Assembly (NCBI GenBank): GCA_951213105.1
Contig: OX578137.1
Coordinates: 78,216,104-78,280,103 of the forward strand
From: Amaurobius ferox
Lineage: Eukaryota; Arthropoda; Arachnida; Araneae; Amaurobiidae
Direction: 5' to 3'
Length of the DNA: 64,000 bases
Shown here: positions 1-8,790 of the stretch, in pieces
Numbering within the stretch: position 1 is the first letter of the stretch
Layout: the number at the start of each line of letters is the position of its first letter
Made by a program: the position numbers and the translations under genes
The notes under the pieces: model-generated
What the model was told of the DNA's origin: nothing
The model's input: only the letters and a program-made list of their open reading frames with translations
The model's database searches: none

Positions 1-540
1 ATAATAATAATAGCAAATTATGTTACTGACATACTTGGCGGTATATAAGTTATACTTATACAGTATATCTGACATAATAAGCTAATATAAGAACACAATC
101 TATAAACTTGCCTGGCGGCATATAAATACGCACTGGAATACGTGCTCGAATACGTATATTTCCATCTACTCTGCTCAAAACTCATCATTCATTAAATATT
201 TTTAGAATCACCAAGTTCATTTAACTTCCTAATTGTTTAAAAACAAACAAAATATATCTTGCTTGCACGCCAATATTTCATCAAAGAGTAAGTAAACACA
301 CTGACCTTCATTGGAAAACCCAGGATAAAATAATAAAATATTGAAAATACAATCACTGTATTTCGAAAATTAAGAGCTCAATCCAAATTTCAGTTATATA
401 TTGTTGTAGGCCTAAAAATTCTTGCTTAGCCCTTGCATTTTTAGTTTTTGTGGTACAAGCATTACAAATAAAAAAACCGATGTTTTTTTTTATTTTCACA
501 GGATGATTACTTGACAACTGTAAGATCATGTCGAACACCA
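1..540. other. AT-rich non-coding stretch
   Basis: No coding region or repeat boundary is recognisable here. A minus-strand open frame at 353-538 has no recognisable domain and ordinary AT-rich composition, so I treat it as chance. Confidence 0.5.
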
Positions 541-955
541 GTGGTCGATATCTTATAAGATAGCTGCCACAAATATGAATAGGTTTTCAGAAAACTTTAT
601 ACTCGGCTTTGTTAACAAAATCTGAAGAATTAGATATAATACTGATAAATCCGAGTGAAAACTTCGAAATGTATTCTAAATTTTGTATTTCCTTAAAATG
701 GCAGTATAAGATAAAATTATCATAATAATGCATAAAATGAATTTTTATGTCTCAATGATCACGAAAACTTTGCAGTTTTAATCATTGTAGTTAAAATTAC
801 GATTTTTGTGTTCGTGATATCATTGGCTACATTTGAGGGAACAAGCTACATACTCGAAGGTGAACATTGCCAAATTTGCCATAAATCGAAAGATTTTTTC
901 GTGCCCTTTAAAATGAAGGGTGACATTATTAGAAATTATAAAAAAGGGACGATTC
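541..955 (+). repeat. Dispersed repeat family 4, copy A
   Basis: This stretch is colinear with 45563-45968. Shared phrases in order are GTGGTCGAT, a GCTTTGTTA phrase, a GAGTGAAAA phrase, an AATGCATAAAATG-like phrase, an ATTTTTGTG phrase followed by ATTGG, and an AAAATGAAGGG-like phrase at the end. No terminal inverted repeat, tail or coding domain was found, so the element class is unknown. The family probably continues past the SINE insertion at 976-1035. Confidence 0.6.
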
Positions 956-975
956 ACGAGAAGCAAGAATGGATG

Positions 976-1035
976 GTGTTGTTGCTGTTGAGACCCAGAC
1001 CGTCCGACCTACCAGAAAGGTGTAAGGTAACCGTT
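976..1035 (-). mobile_element. 5'-truncated SINE tail with 11-bp target duplication
   Basis: The 60 bp match the 3' end of the SINEs at 14927-15319 and 21474-21775: a TTG-rich tail, then GAGACCCAGACCGTCCGACC and the AAAGGTGTAAGGTAACCGTT end. The perfect 11-bp duplication AAGAATGGATG lies at 965-975 and 1036-1046. This shows a target-primed insertion, minus strand, cut off after the last ~50 nt of the SINE body. It interrupts family-4 repeat sequence. Confidence 0.9.
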
Positions 1036-1279
1036 AAGAATGGATGTTGTGGAAATGTACTACAAGTTAAGAGTTTTACACATCGGATAGTTTTGGTAAG
1101 AATTTTGGAATATGTAGAGACGGGTTTTTTATAGGCATGTTCATATGTTAGTAAATTGAGTGACCTGGAAAGTTTTTTCATGTGTCTTTCATCTAGAAAT
1201 TTTGAATTTTTGCCGTTCGGTTGCTGATGGTAATAAGGTCATTCTATGAATAAATATCAGCTTCCGGCAGTGTTGCCAT

Positions 1280-1330
1280 GGCTTAAAGCATTGCTTAATC
1301 GGAGAGTGGGGGTCACAACAACCCCCGGCC
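1280..1330. repeat. G-run/C-run hairpin motif with TCACAA loop, copy 1
   Basis: GGGGG and CCCCC runs flank a TCACAACAA loop, preceded by a TTAAAGCATT phrase. The same phrase order occurs on the minus strand at 8513-8564, beside the LINE 3' end. Probably a remnant of a related 3' terminus. Confidence 0.4.
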
Positions 1331-1400
1331 ATTTGTGATACTTTTCGTTTTTCACATTCATCTTTTGCTTTTCTGTGTATTAGGTATTCTTTTTAGAAAT

Positions 1401-1415
1401 TATATATATATCTAC

Positions 1416-1496
<81 letters not shown>
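1401..1496. repeat. Compound (TA)n(CA)n(TA)n microsatellite
   Basis: A run of TA, then about ten CA units, then TA again. The open frame reading through it (IYIYIY, HTHTH) is a microsatellite artefact. Confidence 0.95.
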
Positions 1497-1503
<7 letters not shown>

Positions 1504-1550
1504 AAAAAAGATCGAGATGTGATATAAGTACCAACAGGGAAATAACAAGT

Positions 1551-1590
1551 GGCCAAGGGGGATTGTGACCCCTTGTTCCCGGTTATAGCC
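1551..1590. repeat. G-run/C-run hairpin motif, copy 2
   Basis: CAAGGGG and CCCCTTG form a 7-bp stem around GATTGTGA, followed by TTCCCGGTTA. The order matches the opposite strand at 8541-8572 by the LINE 3' end. Copies 1 and 2 flank the compound microsatellite. Confidence 0.4.
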
Positions 1591-1726
1591 AGCTATTACT
1601 CCTAAGGAAACACTCTCGGAACCGTTAAGTGCCTGTGGCCATATTTACTTGGAACGTCAAACCAAAAGACATATACCAGAAGTGACGTTCGAAGGAATCT
1701 TTGACGTCTTGACTGATTTGTGATTC

Positions 1727-1802
1727 CTGAGTAGTGCCTTTGATTTTTGTGGATATGCATAGGAATTCTTTTTGAATTTGTTTACTGGATTTTATATGAT
1801 AT
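1727..1802 (+). repeat. 76-bp direct repeat, left copy (candidate Penelope pLTR)
   Basis: As read, identical over 76 bp to 5885-5960. The two copies bracket the Penelope-like ORF in the same orientation with a period of 4158 bp. Sequence upstream of this copy does not match sequence upstream of the right copy. That is expected if the left copy is a 5'-truncated element end joined to a full element, the partial-tandem arrangement common in Penelope-like elements. Confidence 0.8.
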
Positions 1803-2678
1803 TACGGATGTTATTAGTCCTGCTGCAGTGCGCGGATTTGGTAGTTATCCTTCGTCGTATTTATGGGGTACATCTCGGACCGAGCGGGCGAAGCTTTGGT
1901 CTTCCGTGTGTTGTGGGTATTGAGGCGTACGGTTGCGGAGGCATGGGATTTGGCCGGGAGAGTGGATACATGGAATAAGGGTGAGACTTTTATGCTATAC
2001 TGTTTTATGCTATACTGTTTTATGTTATCGCACTTTGACGTATTTTAGTATATTGCATCATATAGTGTGTTTGTTTTTATCGACGTCTTTACGTAGTGTA
2101 TGATATAGTAATTTATGCATTATGTCGTTTAGGTTTAGTATTTTAATGTTGTTTAGTTTTAGTGTATTAATGTTTTAGAATTAACAGGACTCGTTAATTT
2201 ACTTGCCCTTATGACGCAATTCTATTAAATTGGATTAATTATATATGTTTTAAAGTTTTAATGTTTTAATGTACAGGACTCGTTAATTAACTTGACCTTT
2301 TAACGCATTTCTTGCAAATCAGATAAAAAATCACTCCAAAAAAAGTTTAAAATCTTTGAAAATGTCACTTATTCCATTAATGGACTGTATGGTTACACGA
2401 AAAGCTACGAATCATATGTGGACGTATTGTATTGAAGGAGTATATTATTGCTACCTTGATGAGTATTTCCTGTTCTAATTGTAAGTCTTAAAGAAATGAA
2501 ACCTCATAGTTATGAGGCGTATGTATAAGACTGCTAGCGAATTACTTTTATACTCCTCAATATGAGTCATAAAATGTTGAAACTACACATGAATGAATAC
2601 ATCTTACTATATAAAAATGACTGGCAAAAATATTCTTCACAGAATATATGCTCTGTGGCACAATAGATAAGGGTATTT
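1803..2678 (+). other. Putative 5' leader of the Penelope-like element with tandem repeats
   Basis: Non-coding. It holds a 15-bp tandem repeat (TTTATGCTATACTGT units, about 1990-2026). It also holds two diverged ~90-bp units, each containing ACAGGACTCGTTAATT (about 2185 and 2273) followed by a GACGCAATTCT or AACGCATTTCT phrase. The last in-frame stop (TAG, 2664-2666) is 15 nt before the ORF start. Confidence 0.5.
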
Positions 2679-5540
2679 ATGGCATCGATAACCAATTACC
2701 CTTTACTCTCTATATTGATGAAATCTATTAAAAGCTATTTCCAACCTATTTATACAGTCCAGGAAAAACAAGCGACAATAAGAAAAAATGTCCGTAATAA
2801 TGAAGATATGTATAATGACACGATTCAAACAGAATCACAATTTTTTAAAAATGATTTTATGCATCACAGTCATATAAGATATTGTGGATTTCAAAAGTGC
2901 CTATCAAAAAGATGCAAACTGTGTCCTGTGGCCAACCCGCTTCAAATTAAAAAACATGCTAATCCGAACAGAATATTTTGTAAATCTTACAACACAATAT
3001 ACTGTATCACCTGTCTTACATGTCATACTAAATATATTGGACAGACTCTGAATCCACTTAATATAAGAATCAACTTGCACAGGAGTCAAGTCTGTAAGAA
3101 AAGACAACTCGATCGACATTTAAGCAGTTTGGAAATTAGGCATTTCAGACAACATGATTTTTCTAGAACCATCATCACCATTCTAGATATAGTACCTCAA
3201 TTGATGGAAAGATTGTGGTGGGAGGCCACACATATTAAACAGTACTCAACGACATTCCCTTATGGATTGAATTCCCTCAATTTTAAAGAAAATTACAATT
3301 TAGATTATTGTAGAAGTATTGACAATTATCCAATAGCAAGTTCATTGATACAGAGGAAGTCACAGCGATGGCATAGAGGAAGAGGAAAACACCATTATAG
3401 CTATAATGACACAGAAGAAAAAATCTCCAAATTTATAGAATCAATTAAATCCAAAGACGGAATCAAGTACAATTGGATTAAGGATGTCATTTACAGTATA
3501 AAAATCAAATATTTATCTCGTATATGGGCTTTTATACAGCAATATACGTTGGATGAACCTATTGTCTTTCGGATTGAAGAAACACACAAAAATATAGCCA
3601 TTATGCTTGACTTGATTAAATTAAGGGCCAGAAAATTTCAAATTAGATTAAAACCCAGAATACAGAACAAGCAAAGTATGGAATATTTTATAACCACATT
3701 CCGAAATAAGAAATTTGATGGAATTCCCTTTAAATCGATACTTTACAATATCAAAACTATCAAGAATATAACCAAAAATATAGCCATTATGCTTGACTTG
3801 ATTAAATTAAGGGCCAGAAAATTTCAAATTAGATTAAAACCCAGAATACAGAACAAGCAAAGTATGGAATATTTTATAACCACATTCCGAAATAAGAAAT
3901 TTGATGGAATTCCCTTTAAATCGATACTTTACAATATCAAAACTTTCTTACCTGTTCAGGATCTTAAGGTAAAATTGACTTACCGCTTTGTACGCACAAA
4001 CGGTAGAAGATTCTTCAACTACAACAATATATGTAAAGAATTGGATACTAAAACAACAGAATGCAGATGCACTGATAGCAAACTTAAAGATCCTTATCAC
4101 AATCACATCATTACAGGTGATCTGGATATTATCTCAGATAAAACTCTAAAAAATATTTTCAAACTCGGAACTAAATACAGATCACAAGAATATAACCAAG
4201 TAATCGAAAATTTCAATCAAGATCTAGAAGAATTTATTTATAAAATAGCAGTAAAACACAGTTTACCTATTCAAGCCTTTCATGAATGGAAATATAATTT
4301 TTCAAAAGAATTTCAGTTTTATTACATCAGACAAAATAACAGAATTAGGAATCTTTCAATACCTGCAGCTATACAAACTATAAAAGAAAATTTTGCTATA
4401 ACTTATACTGACAAGATGGTATCACATTTTGCATTTACATGCAAAAAGTTTTACATGGATACACTTCTTCAGTGCTATCTAGACAGTACTATGTACACCC
4501 CTTTACATAATAATGGGAATGTTCTATCCAATAGGATTAAGACTTTGTACAAGCGAATCGGTAATGAAATAAAAACTGTTAAATTTCCATATTTAATCCT
4601 CATTCCAAAGATGCATAAAGAGCCTGTAAAATTCCGTACAGTTACCGTTGGCTGTGGATCATATCTGACAATAGCTAATAAACGACTATTGAACATCCTC
4701 AAGTTTGTGATGGAAAACATCAAAAAACAGAATCATGTCATGATCAAAAATGGAGTAGAAGTTATCGATCGATTAAAACATTGTAATAAAAATATATGTT
4801 TTAAAAGCTTTGATTTCCGCGACCTATTTAACAACATTGATTTATCTAATTTATACTCAATCTTGGAAAAATTACATGAAGAATATGATTTGAAGGATTT
4901 TATTACTTATCGAAGATACCTTGATCTTATTGAACTGGTATTAAAAGAAAATATTCTATATAACGGAAATAATTATTACCGACAAATAAAGGGAATCCCA
5001 ATGGGAGGAGCCTGTTCATCAATCTTGGCCGATATTTACCTCTCAACATATGAAAAAGGAACCCATATTTTGTCAGAGATACCATATTTCCGGTTTGTTG
5101 ACGATGTGCTATTGGGGAGTTATGAAACCACCACCAATTTCGATTTCACATTTTACCCACCGGAATTGGAATTAATAGAAAATTGTAAAGAAGAAAATGA
5201 AGCGGTAAATTTTCTGGACATCTCAATAAAAAAACATGGATTATATGGTCATTATACAACGTTATACGACAAAAGAGAATTATATAAAATGAAGATAAAT
5301 CATCTCATCGATTGGAAAACAAATCTTACCAAAAATACTTTCAGAAATATCATACTCGGACACTTCAAGAGAAATCAAATTTACAACACGTTTAAAAAAG
5401 ATTGCAATAATAGCAATATTAAAATCATAACAGAGGCTTTATATAAACATTATCCTATATATTTCTTAAAGGATTGCTATAGATCGATTTTCAAGGATCA
5501 TGTAGATTTTGACAGTTTACTTCAATTTGCAAGTAAATAA
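2679..5540 (+). CDS. Penelope-like retroelement polyprotein: N-terminal GIY-YIG nuclease plus reverse transcriptase, 953 aa
   Basis: One uninterrupted ORF; the first ATG follows an in-frame TAG by five codons. Residues 69-82 hold a cysteine cluster (C69, C74, C79, C82), followed by C101, C109, C112 and C115. The nuclease reads IYC at 107-109, YIGQT at 119-123, R130, RLWWEATHIKQY from 178 (E182 the likely catalytic Glu) and a late GLN at 196-198. The reverse transcriptase follows: a YTDK block near 576, LIPKMHKEPVKFRTV from 640, SFDFRDLFNNI from 710 (D712), GIPMGGACSSILADI from 772, FVDD at 806-809 (both catalytic Asp) and FLDISI from 845. Canonical Penelope elements carry GIY-YIG after the RT; a nuclease before the RT is the order described for the Naiad/Chlamys clade, and the cysteines between the GIY and YIG parts fit Naiads. 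Expected role: nick DNA and prime reverse transcription at the target. Residues 304-360 recur exactly at 366-422. All key residues are present, so activity is possible unless the duplication disrupts folding. Confidence 0.93.
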   Translation: MASITNYPLLSILMKSIKSYFQPIYTVQEKQATIRKNVRNNEDMYNDTIQTESQFFKNDFMHHSHIRYCGFQKCLSKRCKLCPVANPLQIKKHANPNRIFCKSYNTIYCITCLTCHTKYIGQTLNPLNIRINLHRSQVCKKRQLDRHLSSLEIRHFRQHDFSRTIITILDIVPQLMERLWWEATHIKQYSTTFPYGLNSLNFKENYNLDYCRSIDNYPIASSLIQRKSQRWHRGRGKHHYSYNDTEEKISKFIESIKSKDGIKYNWIKDVIYSIKIKYLSRIWAFIQQYTLDEPIVFRIEETHKNIAIMLDLIKLRARKFQIRLKPRIQNKQSMEYFITTFRNKKFDGIPFKSILYNIKTIKNITKNIAIMLDLIKLRARKFQIRLKPRIQNKQSMEYFITTFRNKKFDGIPFKSILYNIKTFLPVQDLKVKLTYRFVRTNGRRFFNYNNICKELDTKTTECRCTDSKLKDPYHNHIITGDLDIISDKTLKNIFKLGTKYRSQEYNQVIENFNQDLEEFIYKIAVKHSLPIQAFHEWKYNFSKEFQFYYIRQNNRIRNLSIPAAIQTIKENFAITYTDKMVSHFAFTCKKFYMDTLLQCYLDSTMYTPLHNNGNVLSNRIKTLYKRIGNEIKTVKFPYLILIPKMHKEPVKFRTVTVGCGSYLTIANKRLLNILKFVMENIKKQNHVMIKNGVEVIDRLKHCNKNICFKSFDFRDLFNNIDLSNLYSILEKLHEEYDLKDFITYRRYLDLIELVLKENILYNGNNYYRQIKGIPMGGACSSILADIYLSTYEKGTHILSEIPYFRFVDDVLLGSYETTTNFDFTFYPPELELIENCKEENEAVNFLDISIKKHGLYGHYTTLYDKRELYKMKINHLIDWKTNLTKNTFRNIILGHFKRNQIYNTFKKDCNNSNIKIITEALYKHYPIYFLKDCYRSIFKDHVDFDSLLQFASK
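3587..3944 (+). repeat. Exact 172-bp in-frame tandem duplication inside the Penelope-like ORF
   Basis: Bases 3587-3758 and 3773-3944 are identical as read, with 14 bp between them and a 186-bp (62-codon) period, so the frame is kept. The duplicated 57-residue segment lies between the nuclease and the RT core. Identity implies a recent event or an assembly error. Confidence 0.93.
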
Positions 5541-5884
5541 AGTTTATGCGTACCTGCTAAGATTGCACGCATGCGTAAAATGAACATATATATGATAGCG
5601 AGTTGGGCAGGATTCACTTTTGGTCCAGTTTCCTTCTGTTTGGTTGGTCTTGTTCTTCCGTATCCGGGTGCCTTCGTATTAGCACGCATTGGGGACCAAC
5701 CTTTGCTTTGCATTGGTACCGTGAGCGTTTGCCTAGGCTGGAAAAGCAGCTTTAAACGGGAGGGGGAGTCGCAATCCTCCCCAACCATTAAATGCAAAGC
5801 ATTTGGTTATCTCAAGTTCCTTTAAATCTTCTTTTTCTTGGATTACATTCTGCTTCGGAGTATAGAGCGGCTTGGCGCCTTTTT
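5541..5884 (+). other. Putative 3' untranslated region of the Penelope-like element
   Basis: Less AT-rich than the flanks and without a credible gene. It contains a GGGGAGTCGCAATCCTCCCC hairpin (about 5764-5783) resembling the motifs at 1280-1330 and 8513-8564, then an AACC...GCATTTGGTT inverted pair. The short open frames on both strands here have no recognised domain. Confidence 0.5.
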
Positions 5885-5956
5885 CTGAGTAGTGCCTTTG
5901 ATTTTTGTGGATATGCATAGGAATTCTTTTTGAATTTGTTTACTGGATTTTATATG

Positions 5957-5960
<4 letters not shown>
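5885..5960 (+). repeat. 76-bp direct repeat, right copy (element 3' end)
   Basis: Identical to 1727-1802 and running straight into a (TA)n tract. If the left copy is a truncated preceding unit, this marks the true 3' end of the Penelope-like element near 5960, with insertion into or growth of a TA microsatellite. Confidence 0.8.
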
Positions 5961-6022
<62 letters not shown>

Positions 6023-6024
6023 TG

Positions 6025-6058
<34 letters not shown>

Positions 6059-6070
6059 CAGTATATACAT
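5957..6070. repeat. (TA)n microsatellite
   Basis: Interrupted TA repeat with two CTGTATATA or ACAGTATA interruptions, directly downstream of the Penelope-like element. Confidence 0.95.
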
Positions 6071-6636
6071 ATTAAACATTAAATGGTTTTTAAACCTCTC
6101 TTCCATTCCAAAATCATCTACTTCAATCACAATAGCGTGTTGTAACGCCATTTAACACTAATATGATTTGTTAATGGAAAATAAATGGCAGAACTATTCA
6201 TTTTTCAGACTTTACGCTTTGTTTCTCTCTCCTTCGTGTCAATCACAGCAGCAAACATGCAGTCCCAAAACAGCAGGTAGCAGAACGTATTCTTTTTATC
6301 GCAACTCAAAAGAAAATACTCGTTCCAGTCAAAAGCTCCGTAAAAAAGAATAGAGGAATGAATCTGGCTTCTTGTAGTATTTACCTTACTCTGACATGAA
6401 AGAAGATCAAGTGGAAAATGCAAATACTAATTGAAATGCTTTTACATAATAAACTGAATGCTGAAAAGAAGTTTAGATGTTAGAAATGAGAAATGTCATA
6501 TTTTTATGCATTCATTATTTCATGTATCGTGTTGTTTTAGACAACTAGTAAAAGTCAAATGCCTGAGTTGTTTTCAGCAAAAGTGGATATTTTTAATAGC
6601 GTCAAAGCCAACATGTTCAATTTAATAAGTCTGATA
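6071..6636. other. Non-coding stretch, nothing recognised
   Basis: Slightly less AT-rich, with two overlapping short open frames (6168-6353 plus, 6205-6423 minus) that show no recognisable domain. No repeat boundary seen. Confidence 0.4.
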
Positions 6637-7590
6637 AGTGATAGTTTTTTAAATAAAAATTAAAATAATAATAACACCTTTTAAATGAAACGATCAGGTG
6701 ACCATGATATGAAAGTATCACGTGATCCACTTCAAAATGTTATATGGCATCCATCTTGTCTCAAAATCGTGATTTTTAAAGTTCTTTTTATTTCATATTG
6801 AGTGTTGTATCTGTCCTAAAACCACTTTATTTTGGTTTAAATTCTGTGCATCTACATACTAAAACAACGCAATTACAATATATATGAGTTTAAATGCTCA
6901 TCCAAATTTGATTATTTCTACAACGAAGCCTATTTTTTACTTATGCAAAATGTAAACAGCAAAATATGTAGGATGAGTTGTATAGGAATTGCTGTATTTT
7001 TTTAACGCAAAAGAATTTAGCTCATGGAGTCTGCATAGCTGATATGAAAGAAATATTCATTGACTTTACCGAGAGAAGGACGATTTTTTGCGATGAAGTT
7101 TTAAGCATAGAGTTAAATTACTTGTAGCTCCATGGTCTTGATTTTTAAATAAAATAAATTATTATAGTATTGTGATGAATGACATGAATGGGAAATTATT
7201 TATGAATGAAATGCTGCTTTTTTAGAGATAGCCAGGCGTGTTATTTTTTCTATGAGGTCATTTGAATGAATTTCAGTTGTTTTCGATGAAGTTTTTAAAT
7301 ATAATAAATTATCGTGGTATTATGATAATTCTAAAATTATTACGAGTAATATATCACTTTTTAGAGATGTTTAAACCAGGCAATTTATGTTTCAATGCCA
7401 TCATTTGAATGAAGTTCATTTTTTTCGATGAAGGTTTAAGTTTTCAAATATATTAAATCAATGTAGTATTGTGATAAGTTTTAAAATATTACCGAGGAAT
7501 GTATTGCACATTTTAGACATGTTTAAATAAAATTGCATTGAAGTTTGAAAGTGTTTCATAATCAATGCTTTAAGTATGATTGATCTTTCT
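6637..7590 (-). mobile_element. Family-3 repeat, minus strand, 3'-truncated
   Basis: Colinear with 62500-63340: a GATCACGTGA-type segment, ATCGTGATTTTTAAAGTTC, a GTATCTGTCCTAAAACC phrase, GTGCATCTACATACT, GCTCATGGAGTCTGCA, and an AGTTTGAAAGTGTTTCATAA end. The minus-strand 3' tail with the GTTGGAAAGTG hairpin is missing. Confidence 0.75.
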
Positions 7591-7907
7591 TGTTATTATT
7601 AAAGCGGTACAAAATCGTAAAATGTTTTAGTCAAAAGCCTATGCCTTATTAAACTTATAAACCAGCGAAGTGGACAGGTAAATCCATTATACCCTTCTTT
7701 AGATATCAGCTGTCATAGCAAAAAGAATGAGGTATCTTTTAGGTATTAATTTATACTGAGGCGTGAATGAGGAAAGAGGTATTAATTTATAATCCATTGC
7801 GCAACACTCATAATCGTTACTAATTTAAAATTCCATATAATTTTTAGATTTATTTGGCTTGTTGTGCATTTATTCATGAATGATCTTATCTTTTGTGAAA
7901 ACAAATA
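7591..7907. other. Non-coding stretch, nothing recognised
   Basis: AT-rich spacer between the family-3 copy and a long TA tract. A GAGGTAT...TTTATA phrase occurs twice near 7730-7795. Confidence 0.35.
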
Positions 7908-8464
<557 letters not shown>

Positions 8465-8500
<36 letters not shown>

Positions 8501-8510
8501 AGAGAGAGAG
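8465..8510. repeat. (TA)n(GA)n microsatellite
   Basis: TA repeat followed by a short GA run, next to the 3' end of the LINE. In the minus sense this is a CT run followed by TA, the same order that abuts the LINE's 5' truncation at 13141-13283. Confidence 0.9.
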
Positions 8511-8512
8511 TT

Positions 8513-8564
8513 TGTGATCCCTCGTTTTCCGTTAAAATGCTTTAACCGGGAACGGGGGATCACA
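8513..8564 (-). repeat. Imperfect 24-bp-stem hairpin at the LINE 3' end
   Basis: Arms 8513-8536 and 8541-8564 pair with four mismatches around an ATGC loop. Because it lies at the 3' end of the retroelement it could be an RT recognition hairpin. Similar phrases occur at 1280-1330 and 1551-1590. Confidence 0.6.
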
Positions 8565-8790
8565 ATCCCACCGGCTTTTTTACTGCCGTTTTTGTAAAAT
8601 TTATCCCTTCTTTTTCCCCCTTCCTTTCTACCCCACCCCTTTTAAATATGTTTTTGTATTTAACAAAATATATATGCTTAAGATGAAAGTGCGGCATTGC
8701 GCCTTAATATTTTGCAGTATTATGATAATGTGTTTTATGTAAAGTATTTTTCAGATATTTTTCTAAGAGCCCAGCACATCGAACAGAGGT

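Noticed and set aside
1803..5884. Hammerhead ribozyme in the Penelope-like element
   Set aside because: Penelope-like elements often carry one, but I found no CTGATGA core paired with a suitable GAAA here. The nearest string (TTGATGAG near 2458) lacks the required C.
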